Shown: positions 23,468-32,592, counted from the stretch's first letter. The stretch is DNA of 64,000 bases from Streptomyces corallincola (GCF_019104725.1 NZ_JAHRXF010000020.1:38039-102038), one strand, 5' to 3'. Notes: generated from the letters alone by a model not told the origin. Made by a program: numbers and translations.

Positions 23468-23842
23468 GTGCGGGTCGGACTGCTGAGGGTCCTGGGAGCG
23501 GCGACCGCCGTGTACGGAGGCGCGGTCGCGTACCGCCCGGCGGTGCTGGCCCGCCCGGTGGGGCTGGTGGACGCGGACGGCACCGTGCCGCCCGACACGG
23601 CGCTTCTGGTACGGGCCGTGGGCTGGCGGGACGTGACCAGCGGGCTGGCCATGCTGCTGGCCCCCGGCCCGCGCGCGCTCGCCGTCACCACCGTCGTACG
23701 CGTCGCCCTGGACGCAGGTGACGGCGTGCTGTTCGGCACCCTGCTGCCCGGCCGCGCCCAGCGGATCAAAGCGGCTGCGGCGGCCGGGAGTTGGGGCGCG
23801 CTCGCGCTGGCCGGACTGCTCGGCCGCGCGCGTCGCACCTGA
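23468..23842 (+). CDS. Small membrane protein of unknown function
   Basis: 124-aa hydrophobic protein with probable TM segments LLRVLGAATAVYGGAVAYRPAV, WRDVTSGLAMLLAPGPRALAVTTV and AAAAAGSWGALALAGLLG, and a VRVALDAGDGVLFGTLLPGR loop. It resembles small actinobacterial integral membrane proteins of the DUF4267 type, a tentative resemblance. The GTG at 23468 follows GGAGGTGG, so the longer frame from 23339 is not preferred. It ends at a bidirectional terminator. Confidence 0.6.
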   Translation: MRVGLLRVLGAATAVYGGAVAYRPAVLARPVGLVDADGTVPPDTALLVRAVGWRDVTSGLAMLLAPGPRALAVTTVVRVALDAGDGVLFGTLLPGRAQRIKAAAAAGSWGALALAGLLGRARRT

Positions 23843-23898
23843 AGCGGGCGGCATCCGCGCCGACGCCCGGCGCGTCGCCTCCCCCGAGCCGGGATGCC

Positions 23899-23929
23899 GC
23901 GGAGGACCACCGGAAGGCAGGTCCTCCGC
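23899..23929. terminator. Bidirectional terminator
   Basis: GCGGAGGACC (23899-23908) pairs perfectly with GGTCCTCCGC (23920-23929) across an 11-nt loop, between convergent genes ending at 23842 (+) and 23960 (-). Confidence 0.75.
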
Positions 23930-23959
23930 GCACCGGGCGTTGCCCGGCCCGACGTGGCC

Positions 23960-25570
23960 TCAACTCCCGTACGTCTGGCGCAACTCCACCTTCCGCACCT
24001 TCCCGGACACGGTCATCGGGAAGCCGTCGAGGATCTCCACCCGGCTCGGCACCTTGTAGTGCGCGAGCCGCCCCCGGCAGAACTCCTGGACGTCGGCCAG
24101 GGTGGGCGGGGCCGCCGGATCGTGCGGGACGACGCAGGCCAGCACCTCCTCGCCGTACCGCTCGTGCGGCACCCCGACCACCTGGACGTCCCGGATGCCG
24201 GGGTGGCCGTAGAGGAACTCCTCGATCTCGCGCGGGTAGACGTTCTCGCCGCCCCGGATGATCATGTCCTTGATGCGGCCGACGATCTCCACATAGCCGT
24301 CCTCGCGCATCACCGCGAGGTCCCCGGTGTGCATCCAGCGGCCCGTGTCCACGGCCTCGGCGGTCTTCTCCGGCTCGTCCCAGTAGCCGAGCATGACGCT
24401 GTAGCCACGGGTGCACAGCTCACCGGCGGTGCCGCGCTCCACGGTGACCCCGGTGGCCGGGTCCACGACCTTGGCCTCCAGATGCGGCAGGACGCGGCCG
24501 ACGGTGCCGGTGCGGTGTTCGAGGTCGTCGTCGATGCGGGTCTGGAGGGAGACGGGCGCGGTCTCGGTCATGCCGTAGCAGATGGACACCTCCGCCATGT
24601 GCATCTCCGCCACCACCCGCTTCATGACCTCCACCGGGCAGGGCGAGCCCGCCATGATGCCGGTGCGCAGCGTGCTCAGGTCGTACGAGGCGAAGCCGGG
24701 GAGGTTCAGCTCCGCGATGAACATGGTGGGCACGCCGTAGAGCGAGGTGCAGCGCTCCGCCTGGACGGCCTCCAGGGTGGCCGTGGGGTCGAAGGAGGGT
24801 GCCGGGATCACCATGCAGGCTCCGTGCGAGGTGGCCGCGAGATTTCCCATCACCATGCCGAAGCAGTGGTAGAAGGGAACGGGAACGCAGATGCGGTCCT
24901 GTTCGGTGTAGGCAACCAACTCACCAACGAAGTAACCGTTGTTGAGGATGTTGTGGTGCGAGAGCGTCGCGCCCTTGGGGAAGCCCGTCGTGCCCGAGGT
25001 GTATTGGATGTTGATGGGGTCGTCGCAGGACAACTCAGCCTGTCGGGCTCTCAGTTCGTCCTCGTGCTCGGGGCGGGCGCGGTCCAGCAGGGCGGCCCAG
25101 CCTGGGTCCCCGAAGTACACGGTCTCCCGCAACTCCGGGCACCGGCCGCGCACTTCCTCCACCATCGCCCGGTAGTCGCTGGACTTGTGGTGCGGCGAGG
25201 CGAACAGCAGGGTCACACCCGCCTGGTTGAGCACGTACTCCACCTCGTGGGTGCGGTACGCCGGGTTGATGTTGACCAGCACGGCGCCGACGCGGGCGGT
25301 GGCGTACTGCACCAGCACCCATTCGGCGCAGTTGACGGCCCAGACGCCGACCCGGTCGCCCTTGGCGATGCCGCTCGCCAGGAGCGCGCACGCCAGCCGG
25401 TCGATGTCGGCGGCGAATCGGGCGTAGGTCCAGCGGCGTCCGGTGGGCACGTCCACCAGGGCCTCACGGTCGGGCCAACGGGCCGCTGTGCGGCTGAGGT
25501 TGGCGCCGATGGTGTCGCCCAGCAGGGCGGTCGTGCCTGTGCCGTGCGCGTAGGACGGGTCGGGGGTCAC
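23960..25570 (-). CDS. Fatty-acyl-CoA synthetase (AMP-binding)
   Basis: 536-aa ANL-superfamily ligase that activates a carboxylate to acyl-AMP and then acyl-CoA. Motifs: NIQYTSGTTGFPKGATLSHH (P-loop, A3), PFYHCFGMVMG, GVPTMFIAEL, SICYGMTETAP (A5), WMHTGDLAVMREDGYVEIVGR (A7/A8 hinge), GENVYPREIEEFLY and FPMTVSGKVRK with the C-terminal catalytic Lys. Overall pattern matches medium/long-chain FadD/FadK-like enzymes. Its GTG start overlaps the stop of the upstream ligase (GTGA, 25567-25570), so both are expressed together. Substrate not deducible by eye. Confidence 0.92.
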   Translation of the reverse strand: MTPDPSYAHGTGTTALLGDTIGANLSRTAARWPDREALVDVPTGRRWTYARFAADIDRLACALLASGIAKGDRVGVWAVNCAEWVLVQYATARVGAVLVNINPAYRTHEVEYVLNQAGVTLLFASPHHKSSDYRAMVEEVRGRCPELRETVYFGDPGWAALLDRARPEHEDELRARQAELSCDDPINIQYTSGTTGFPKGATLSHHNILNNGYFVGELVAYTEQDRICVPVPFYHCFGMVMGNLAATSHGACMVIPAPSFDPTATLEAVQAERCTSLYGVPTMFIAELNLPGFASYDLSTLRTGIMAGSPCPVEVMKRVVAEMHMAEVSICYGMTETAPVSLQTRIDDDLEHRTGTVGRVLPHLEAKVVDPATGVTVERGTAGELCTRGYSVMLGYWDEPEKTAEAVDTGRWMHTGDLAVMREDGYVEIVGRIKDMIIRGGENVYPREIEEFLYGHPGIRDVQVVGVPHERYGEEVLACVVPHDPAAPPTLADVQEFCRGRLAHYKVPSRVEILDGFPMTVSGKVRKVELRQTYGS

Positions 25571-27240
25571 CGGTGGTCCTCCTCGCGGTACTCGTGCGCC
25601 GAGCCCTGCGCGGTCGCCTCGCGCAGTTCGATGCGGCGGATCTTGCCGGAGACGGTCTTGGGCAGGGCGCCGAACTCCAGCCTGCGGACGCGCTTGTAGG
25701 GCGCGAGGACCTGCCGGGAGTGCTCGAAGAGGGCCTTCGCGGTGTCCGGTCCCGGCTCCCAGCCCTCGGCCAGCACCACGTACGCCTTCGGCACCGCGAG
25801 CCGCAGTTCGTCCGGCGCGGGCACCACGGCCGCCTCCGCAACCGCCTCGTGCTCCAGCAGCGCGCTCTCCAGCTCGAAGGGGCTGATCTTGTAGTCACTG
25901 GCCTTGAACACGTCGTCGGCGCGGCCCACATAGGTGAGGTACCCGTCGGCGTCCCGCGAGGCGATGTCCCCGGTGCGGTAGTAGCCGTCGGCCATCGCCT
26001 CGGCCGTGCGCTCGGGGTCGCCGTGGTAGCCGGTCATCAGGCCAACGGGGCGGGCGGAGAGGTCGAGGGCGATCTCGCCCTCGTCGGCGCCGGGCGCGCC
26101 GGTGACCGGGTCGAGGAGTTCGACGCGGTAGCCGGGGCTGGGGCGGCCCATCGAGCCGGTCTTGAGCACCTGGCCGGGGCTGTTGGAGACCTGTACGGCG
26201 GTCTCGGTCTGCCCGAAGCCGTCCCTGACGGTGACGCCCCAGGCACGGCGGACCTGTTCGACGACCTCGGGGTTGAGCGGCTCACCGGCGGCGACGACCT
26301 CGCGCGGGCGGTGCGCGAGACGGCTCAGGTCAGCCTGGATGAGCATCCGCCACACGGTGGGCGGCGCGCAGAACGTGGTGACCCGGGCCCGGTCCATCTC
26401 GGCCATCAGCCGGGTCGCGTCGAACCGGGTGTAGTTGTGCAGGAACACGGTCGCCTCCGCGTTCCACGGCGCGAACAGATTCGACCAGGCGTGCTTGGCC
26501 CAGCCGGGCGAGGAGATGTTCAGGTGCACGTCACCGGGCTTGAGCCCGATCCAGTACATGGTGGCGAGATGCCCGACCGGGTACGACGTGTGCGTCTGCT
26601 CCACCAGTTTGGGGCGGGCGGTGGTGCCCGACGTGAAGTACAGCATCAGCGGGTCGTCCGCGCGGGTGGGCCCGTCCGGGACGAAGTCGGCGGGGGTGGT
26701 GTACGCGTCCGCATAGGGTGCCCACCCATGTGCGGGCACCCCACCGACGGCGATCCGGGTGTAGTCGCCGGGCACATCGTCGAACTTGCCGGTGTCCTCG
26801 GACCGTACGACCACATGGGCGACGCGACCGCGCTCCACCCGGTCGCGCAGGTCGGCGGGGCCGAGCAGCGGGGTCGCCGGGATGACGACCGCGCGGAGCT
26901 TCATCGCCGCGAGGGCGGTCTCCCACAGCTCGGCCTGGTTGCCGAGCATGACCAGGACACGGTCACCGGCCGCGACCCCCAGGGCCCGCAGATGGTTGGC
27001 GATCCGGTCGGACCGCTCGGCCAGTTCGGCGAAGGTCAGCCGGGTCTCGCCGCCGTCCTCCTCCACGATGTGCAGCGCGGTGCGGTCGTTGTCCCGCGCG
27101 ATCACGTCGAACCAGTCCAGCGCCCAGTTGAAGTGCTCGGGGCGCGGCCAGGTGAAGCCCGCGCGGGCGGCTGCGTAGTCCTCGCGGTGCGCCAGCAGGA
27201 AGTCCCGTGCGGCGCGGAACTGTTCGGTGGCCGTCGTCAT
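25567..27240 (-). CDS. Medium-chain-type acyl-CoA synthetase (AMP-binding)
   Basis: 557-aa ANL ligase of the ACSM/acetyl-CoA-synthetase-like branch. Motifs: NWALDWFDVIARD near the N-terminus (typical of ACSM relatives), MLYFTSGTTARPKLVEQTH (A3), SSPGWAKHAWSNLFAPW, GFGQTETAVQV (A5), YYRTGDIASRDADGYLTYVGR (A7/A8), DVFKASDYKISPFELESAL and LPKTVSGKIRRIELR (A10 Lys). Carboxylate substrate is probably medium-chain or aromatic (family inference). It is the first gene of the two-gene operon and divergent from a GAF-LuxR regulator at 27456. Confidence 0.92.
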   Translation of the reverse strand: MTTATEQFRAARDFLLAHREDYAAARAGFTWPRPEHFNWALDWFDVIARDNDRTALHIVEEDGGETRLTFAELAERSDRIANHLRALGVAAGDRVLVMLGNQAELWETALAAMKLRAVVIPATPLLGPADLRDRVERGRVAHVVVRSEDTGKFDDVPGDYTRIAVGGVPAHGWAPYADAYTTPADFVPDGPTRADDPLMLYFTSGTTARPKLVEQTHTSYPVGHLATMYWIGLKPGDVHLNISSPGWAKHAWSNLFAPWNAEATVFLHNYTRFDATRLMAEMDRARVTTFCAPPTVWRMLIQADLSRLAHRPREVVAAGEPLNPEVVEQVRRAWGVTVRDGFGQTETAVQVSNSPGQVLKTGSMGRPSPGYRVELLDPVTGAPGADEGEIALDLSARPVGLMTGYHGDPERTAEAMADGYYRTGDIASRDADGYLTYVGRADDVFKASDYKISPFELESALLEHEAVAEAAVVPAPDELRLAVPKAYVVLAEGWEPGPDTAKALFEHSRQVLAPYKRVRRLEFGALPKTVSGKIRRIELREATAQGSAHEYREEDHR

Positions 27241-27455
27241 CGGTGTCCTCCGTCGTTCTGCGGTGCGTCGTCCGGCGCGGTGTCCGCGCCCGGTGCGCGC
27301 GACCCGTCGGCGCGCACCCGGCTCCGGACCATTGCCGGGCGGCTCCCCCGCATCGTCTAATCCGTGATGCGGGTCTCACTACCCCCGAACGGGGGTGTGG
27401 TCCCGCCCCCTGTGTGGCGGGCGGGTACGGACGGCCGTGCCGAAGGAGCGGAACA

Positions 27456-28307
27456 GTGGCAGCAGAGGCCGTGGCGGCGGCGGAGATCCGGGGTGCGCTG
27501 GTCCGGCTGCGGCACGCCACCGGGCTGCCGGTCGCCTTCGGCGGACCGGTCGAGCCGGGTCGGCCGCGCGTCCGGATCAGCGAGCTGAGCGGTACCTCGA
27601 CGGCCGCGCTGCGCTCGCTCGCGGTGGTGTCGGGCAACGGCCTCGGCGGCAGGGCAGTCGCGCTGGCCCGGCCCTGCGCGGTCACCGACTACGCCGGTTC
27701 CCGGCGGATCAGCCACGAGTACGACGCCCCGGTCGCCGCCGAGGGGCTGCGCTCGGTGCTCGCGGTCCCGGTGGTCGTACGGCGCCGGGTGCGCGCGGTG
27801 CTGTACGGGGCGCTGCGCTCGGCGGAGCCGCTGGGCGACCGGGTGCTGGGTGCGGCGGTGGCCGCGGCGCGGGACGTGGAACAGGCGCTGGTGGCACGGG
27901 AGGAGGCCGGTTCGCTGCTGGCGGCGGCACTGGCGGCGACCGGGGGACCGGAGACCGGCGGGGAGCGGGTGCGGGATGTCGGCGGCGAGCGGGTGCGGGA
28001 GGCGCACGCGGCCCTGCGCGCGCTGGCCCCCCGGATCGGTGACCCGGCGCTGCGGTCGGAACTACTCGACGCCTGCGCCCTGTTGGCCGTGCCGCACCCC
28101 CCGGCCGCCGCCGTGAGCCTCGCCCCGCGCGAGCTGGACGTGCTGTCCTGGGTGGCGTCTGGTGCCACCAACGCGGCGGTGGCCGACCGGCTGGGACTGC
28201 GCCCGGAGACGGTGAAGGGGTATCTGCGCTCCGCGATGCGGAAGCTGGGCGCCCACACACGGGGAGAGGCGGTGAGCGCGGCCCGCCGGTCGGGACTGCT
28301 GCCGTAG
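27456..28307 (+). CDS. GAF-LuxR transcriptional regulator
   Basis: 283-aa regulator. The N-terminal ~150 residues form a GAF-like sensor (IRGALVRLRHATGLPVAFGG, SGNGLGGRAVALARP, LRSVLAVPVVVRRRVRAVLYG). A helical linker follows, then a LuxR-type HTH at the C-terminus (LAPRELDVLSWVASGATNAA, VADRLGLRPETVKGYLRSAM). The GTG at 27456 has GGAGCGGAAC upstream. It is divergent from the two acyl-CoA synthetases, and such GAF-LuxR genes commonly control adjacent fatty-acid activation genes (inference). The linker carries a short GGERVRxxGGERVRE duplication. A 15-bp repeat array follows the stop. Confidence 0.85.
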   Translation: MAAEAVAAAEIRGALVRLRHATGLPVAFGGPVEPGRPRVRISELSGTSTAALRSLAVVSGNGLGGRAVALARPCAVTDYAGSRRISHEYDAPVAAEGLRSVLAVPVVVRRRVRAVLYGALRSAEPLGDRVLGAAVAAARDVEQALVAREEAGSLLAAALAATGGPETGGERVRDVGGERVREAHAALRALAPRIGDPALRSELLDACALLAVPHPPAAAVSLAPRELDVLSWVASGATNAAVADRLGLRPETVKGYLRSAMRKLGAHTRGEAVSAARRSGLLP

Positions 28308-28655
28308 CGTCCATCGGGGTTGGGGGGGACCACATGGGCGGAGCGCACCTGGACGTAGACCATGTGGGCCCAGCACATGTGGACGCAGTACATGGAGGCC
28401 GTAGCCCATGTGGACGCGGCGCACATGGGCGTCGCGCACACGGACGCGAGGCACATGGAGGGAGTGGTTTTCGGCCCCGCCGCTCCCCCTTGTGGCGAGT
28501 CCCCGCACGACCGTCAGGAAACCTTCCCATTCCCGATCCGAAACGCCGAATTTACGAATGAGTGAAGGTTTGTTATTTGCCTCACCACCGCTTCCGTCGG
28601 CATTCCAGGGATCGTTGCCTAGAATTTGGCCCGAACACGACATGCGAGGGGAACG
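28308..28655. other. 348-bp intergenic region holding repeat array 1 and LAL promoter
   Basis: Starts with the 15-bp repeat array (28331-28457), then an AT-richer stretch around 28530-28630 (GAATTTACGAATGAGTGAAG; TTGTTATTTGCC), unusual for this genome, which probably carries the promoter of the LAL regulator starting at 28656. No further gene is seen. Confidence 0.6.
28331..28457 (+). repeat. Array 1 of a 15-bp CACATGgrCG repeat
   Basis: Imperfect units beginning CACATG, or close variants, start at about 28331, 28346, 28361, 28374, 28389, 28405, 28422, 28437 and 28452: mostly 15 bp apart with small slips. The core is often CACATGTGG or CACATGGRCG. The array starts 24 bp after the stop of the GAF-LuxR gene. 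A second array of the same unit in the opposite orientation lies at 32593-32696. Confidence 0.8.
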
Positions 28656-31490
28656 GTGACCGTGCGACGGGACTTCAGGGAAACTGCCCGATGCCGCACC
28701 GACCTGCTCATCGGCCGCGAGGACGTGTTCACCGCGGCCCGCGACGCGCTCGCCTCGGGTGGCAGCGTGCTGCTGCACGGCCCGGCCGGAATAGGGAAAT
28801 CCACGGTCCTGCGCGCATTGGCCGATGAATACGGCGCCACCGCCCGCACCGTGCTGCGCTGCTCCGCCACCGAGTCCGAATCCCACCTGCCGTTCCTGGC
28901 CCTCGCGGACCTGCTCGGCCTGGTCCTCGAAGACGTCGCCCCGAAGCTGCCCGCGGCCCAGCGGACCGCGCTGGAGTCGGCGCTGACCGGCCGTGCCGAG
29001 TCCAGCCTGCTCCACGACGGCCTGGCACTGCGTCTCGCCGTCCTGTCCGCGCTGCGGGCGCTCGCCGCCGACGGGCCCGTCCTCCTCGTCGCGGACGATC
29101 TCCAGTGGCTGGACCCGGCCAGCGCCGAACTCCTCGGCTTCGCCGCCCGCCGCCTGGAGGGCACCCCCGTCCAACTCCTGTGCGCCACCCGCACGGAGGG
29201 CCGGGAGAGCCAGGAGTACGACCGCCATCTGCGCGCCTGTCCACCGGACACCCTCGCGGTCCGGCTCGGTCCGCTGAGCCGCGTACAGACCGCGCGGTTG
29301 CTGGAGCACGGCGGGCACGGCGCCCTGCCCCGCTCGACCGTGCGAGACATCCACCGCACCAGCGGCGGCAACCCGCTGTTCGCCCTGGAACTCGGCCGCG
29401 CGCTCGCGGAACGCCCCGATCCGCCCCGGCCGGGCGAGCCGCTGCCGGTACCGACCTCACTGCGCGCCCTGGTCCTCAGCCGCCTGGACATGCTCTCCGT
29501 GGAGGCCCGCCGCACCCTGCTGGTGGCCAGCGCGGGCGCCCGGCCGACCGCCGCGCTGCTGCACGCGGCCGGGCGGGAGAACGCCGAGGCCGAGTGCGCC
29601 CAGGCCGCCGAACTCGGCCTGCTCGCCACCGACCAGGAGGCGCCCGCCGTACGGTTCGCGCACCCGCTGATATCCGCCGCGCTGTACGCCGAGGCACCCG
29701 CGCGGGAGCGGCGGGCCGCGCACGCGGCGCTGTCCACGGCCGCCTCCGACCCGATCGAACGCGCCCGGCACCTCGCGCTCGCCGCGACCGGCGCCGACCC
29801 GGAGGTGGCCGCCCGGCTCGCGGAGGCGGCGGCACTCGCCCGCGACCGGGGCGCCCCGTCGGTCGCCGCCCACCTGGGCCTGCTGTCCGCCCGGCACACC
29901 CCGCCGGGCAGCGCGCCGAGCGCCGACGAGCGGCGGTTGCAGGCCGCCGAGGACTCCATCACGGCGGGCGAGGTGGACCTCGCGCGGGACATCGCCCGCG
30001 AGGTGCTGACCCGCGCGACCGTGCCCGCCGACCGGGTGCGGGCCTGGATCGTCGTGGTGGACACCGCCGGGCACACGATGGCCGAGGTGGACGCCGTCTT
30101 CCCGCAGGCCCTCGCGGACGCGGGCGACGACCCGCGGCTGCTCGCCCTGGTCCACTACCAGCTGGCCTGGCGGGCGCTGATCGTGGAGGGCGACTTCACC
30201 GAGGCGCGGGGCGCCGCCGCGCACGCGGCCCGGCTCGCGGAGCGCGGCGGCGACCGGCGCACCGAACTGCTCGCGCTCGCCTTCCAGGCGCAGACCGAAA
30301 CCCTGATGGGCCACCCGGACGCGCCCCGCACCATCAAACGCGCCCTGAAGGAGCCGCAGGACCCGAAGGTGGCCGGGCATCACAACGGCGCGGGCAGCGC
30401 CCGGTTCCGCTGGCTGGTCATGGGCGACCAGCTCGCGGAGGCCCGCGCGACGGTGACCGCGCTGCTGCGCGAGGTGCGGCGGCGCGGCTCGGTGGAGAGC
30501 GAGGTGCACTTCCTGCGCGGCCTCGCGGAGACCGAACTGCGCGCCGGACACTGCGGGCGCGCCCTGGACCTGGCCCGCGAGGGACTGCGGCTGGCACGGG
30601 ACAGCGGGATCGGGGAGACCGCGTCCGCGATGCTGACCTCGCTCGCGGAGGCGTCCGGCGGCGAGGTGGACCGCGCGCTGGCGCTGGCCCGCGAGGCGGT
30701 CGGGCAGGCCGAGGAGGACGGCGACCAGATGTATCTGTCGCGGGCGCTCGGCGCGCTGGGCCACGCCCAGCTCGTCGCGGGCGACCCGGCGGGCGCGGTG
30801 CGGTCGCTGCGCCGGGTGCGGCAGCTCGAACTCGCGCTCGGCATCACCGACCCGGCGCGCGGGCGCTGGCACGGCGATCTCGCGGAGGCGCTGGTGCTGA
30901 CCGGCGAGACCGCCGAGGCGCGGGACGTCATCGGCACCAGCCGGGAGCACGCGCTGCGGCTGGACCGGCAGAGCGTGCTCGCCGTCCTCGACCGGGCCGA
31001 GGCCCTGGTCCGCGCCGCGCACGGCGACCACGAGGGCGCCGTGGCCCAGTTGGTGTCCGCGCGGGACCGGCTCGCGGCGCTCGGGTACGGCCTGGAGGAG
31101 GCCCGTGCCGCGTTGGCGCTGGCCCAGCTCCGTGCCCGGCACGCGGAGGGCGGGGCCCGCCGTACGGCCGCGTACGACGAGGCGACCCGGCTGTTCCGGC
31201 GCTGCCGCGCGCTGCCCTGGCTGCGCCGGGTGGAGGAGGCACCCGCCGCGCCCGGTCCGGAGCCCGCGCTCCCGGCGCCGGAACCGCTGGACGCGCTGGC
31301 CGGGCTCGCCGCGATGGAGCGTCAGGTGGCCGCGCTGGTCATGGAGGGCGCCACGAACCGGGAGATCGCCTCACGGCTGTTCGTCAGCGTGAAGACGGTC
31401 GAGGCGACCCTGACACGGGTGTACCGGAAGCTGGGAATCCGGTCCCGGGTGGACATCGTCCGTTTGGCCGCCGCACGGCGCGCGAAGTGA
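28656..31490 (+). CDS. LAL-type (large ATP-binding LuxR) transcriptional regulator
   Basis: 944-aa regulator of the LAL/MalT-like class. An N-terminal AAA/STAND ATPase carries Walker A HGPAGIGKSTVLRAL (about residues 41-55) and Walker B VLLVADDLQWLDPAS (about 143-157), followed by STAND-like GGNPLFALELGRAL. A long TPR-like helical region spans residues ~400-860, and a C-terminal LuxR HTH contains AAMERQVAALVMEGATNREI, ASRLFVSVKTVEATLTRVYR. The GTG at 28656 has GAGGGG upstream; the frame's earlier start is less supported. The secreted trypsin gene starts 211 bp downstream behind duplicated palindromes, a plausible target. Confidence 0.9.
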   Translation: MTVRRDFRETARCRTDLLIGREDVFTAARDALASGGSVLLHGPAGIGKSTVLRALADEYGATARTVLRCSATESESHLPFLALADLLGLVLEDVAPKLPAAQRTALESALTGRAESSLLHDGLALRLAVLSALRALAADGPVLLVADDLQWLDPASAELLGFAARRLEGTPVQLLCATRTEGRESQEYDRHLRACPPDTLAVRLGPLSRVQTARLLEHGGHGALPRSTVRDIHRTSGGNPLFALELGRALAERPDPPRPGEPLPVPTSLRALVLSRLDMLSVEARRTLLVASAGARPTAALLHAAGRENAEAECAQAAELGLLATDQEAPAVRFAHPLISAALYAEAPARERRAAHAALSTAASDPIERARHLALAATGADPEVAARLAEAAALARDRGAPSVAAHLGLLSARHTPPGSAPSADERRLQAAEDSITAGEVDLARDIAREVLTRATVPADRVRAWIVVVDTAGHTMAEVDAVFPQALADAGDDPRLLALVHYQLAWRALIVEGDFTEARGAAAHAARLAERGGDRRTELLALAFQAQTETLMGHPDAPRTIKRALKEPQDPKVAGHHNGAGSARFRWLVMGDQLAEARATVTALLREVRRRGSVESEVHFLRGLAETELRAGHCGRALDLAREGLRLARDSGIGETASAMLTSLAEASGGEVDRALALAREAVGQAEEDGDQMYLSRALGALGHAQLVAGDPAGAVRSLRRVRQLELALGITDPARGRWHGDLAEALVLTGETAEARDVIGTSREHALRLDRQSVLAVLDRAEALVRAAHGDHEGAVAQLVSARDRLAALGYGLEEARAALALAQLRARHAEGGARRTAAYDEATRLFRRCRALPWLRRVEEAPAAPGPEPALPAPEPLDALAGLAAMERQVAALVMEGATNREIASRLFVSVKTVEATLTRVYRKLGIRSRVDIVRLAAARRAK

Positions 31491-31519
31491 CGGCGCGCCA
31501 GGTTAACTGAGCCGGACCG

Positions 31520-31558
31520 AGGGTTTTCCCTCACCCGGCCCGTTAGGGGGTTCCCTCA
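31520..31558 (+). promoter_or_regulatory. Duplicated AGGG-N2-TTCCCTCA element before the trypsin gene
   Basis: AGGGTTTTCCCTCA (31520-31533) and AGGGGGTTCCCTCA (31545-31558) are direct copies 25 bp apart, each with an AGGG/CCCT dyad. TTGGGA (31559-31564) and TAGCGT (~31583) downstream could be -35/-10 elements. This looks like a regulated promoter for the protease, perhaps bound by the upstream LAL regulator (inference). Confidence 0.5.
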
Positions 31559-31700
31559 TTGGGAGCCGCGGGTGCCGGGTCCTAGCGTAAGGGCGTGCCG
31601 CTCGCTCGGGCACACGGGGTCCGGAACCACGGTCCCCGTGCATACCGCCACCCCCCACACACCCGTGCGACCCCCACCGGCAACCCCACTGAGGAGACTC

Positions 31701-32492
31701 ATGTTCGGGCTCACCCGTGCCAGACGCACCGCCGCCACGATCGTGGCCACCGCCGCGGCGGCGGCGGGCGCGCTGGTCGCCGCCCCCGCGGCGACCGCAG
31801 CTCCCCAGCCCATCGTGGGCGGTACGACGACCACCACCACGTCGTACCCCTACGTCATGCAGATCACGGACGCCTCCGGCGGCCAGTTCTGCGGCGGCAC
31901 CCTCGTGGCGCCGAAGAAGGTCGTGACGGCGGCGCACTGCATGGTCGGCGAGACCACGGGCAGCGTCCGCGTGGTCGGCGGCCGTACCCTCCTCAACGGC
32001 ACCAACGGCACGGTGAGCCGCGTCAGCAGGATCTGGGTGAACCCGGACTACACCGACGCCACCAACGGCGACGACGTGGCCGTGCTGACCCTCTCGACGG
32101 CGATGCCGTACGCCCCGGTGTCGTACGTCTCCCCGTCCCAGACCGGCGTGTACGCGGCCGGTACCACCGCCCGTGTGCTGGGCTGGGGCACCACCTCGGA
32201 GAACGGCGGCTCCTCCAACCAGCTCCGGACCGCGACCGTCCCGGTCGTGTCCGACGCGAGCTGCCGCGGCTCCTACGGATCGGACTACGTGCAGTCCGAC
32301 ATGGTCTGCGCCGGATTCTCCTCCGGCGGCGTTGACACCTGCCAGGGCGACAGCGGCGGTCCCCTGATCATCGGGGGCGTCCTGGCAGGGATCACTTCCT
32401 GGGGTGAGGGGTGTGCGGAGGCCGGGTTCCCCGGCGTCTACACCCGCCTCACCACCTTCTCCAGTCTGGTGACGGCGCAGGTCAACTCCTGA
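31701..32492 (+). CDS. Secreted trypsin-like serine protease (SGT-type)
   Basis: 263-aa preproenzyme of family S1. A signal peptide (TIVATAAAAAGALVAAPAATA) is followed by a very short propeptide and the mature N-terminus IVGG. The catalytic triad lies in TAAHCMV (His), GDDVAVLTLS (Asp) and CQGDSGGPL (Ser). The Asp six residues before the Ser (VDTCQGDSGG) is the S1-pocket Asp of true trypsins, predicting cleavage after Arg/Lys. Six cysteines are placed as in Streptomyces griseus trypsin. ATG at 31701 with GAGGAG upstream. It ends before a strong 17-bp hairpin shared with the convergent operon. Confidence 0.93.
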   Translation: MFGLTRARRTAATIVATAAAAAGALVAAPAATAAPQPIVGGTTTTTTSYPYVMQITDASGGQFCGGTLVAPKKVVTAAHCMVGETTGSVRVVGGRTLLNGTNGTVSRVSRIWVNPDYTDATNGDDVAVLTLSTAMPYAPVSYVSPSQTGVYAAGTTARVLGWGTTSENGGSSNQLRTATVPVVSDASCRGSYGSDYVQSDMVCAGFSSGGVDTCQGDSGGPLIIGGVLAGITSWGEGCAEAGFPGVYTRLTTFSSLVTAQVNS

Positions 32493-32547
32493 CCGCGCGG
32501 GCCGTACGGCCCGAGAAGGACGAGTGAGCGACACCCCAGAGAAGCCA

Positions 32548-32590
32548 GGGGGGCGTTGCGGGCCTCCACGAGCGGCCCGCAACGCCCCCC
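32548..32590. terminator. 17-bp perfect hairpin, bidirectional terminator
   Basis: Positions 32548-32564 and 32574-32590 pair perfectly over 17 bp (GGGGGGCGTTGCGGGCC arm) around a 9-nt loop. It lies between the trypsin gene (+) and the end of the kinase/SBP operon (-), next to repeat array 2. Confidence 0.88.
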
Positions 32591-32592
32591 TA

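Noticed and set aside
28331..28457. CRISPR array
   Set aside because: Units are 15 bp, degenerate and contiguous, without unique 30-40 bp spacers, and no cas genes are present.
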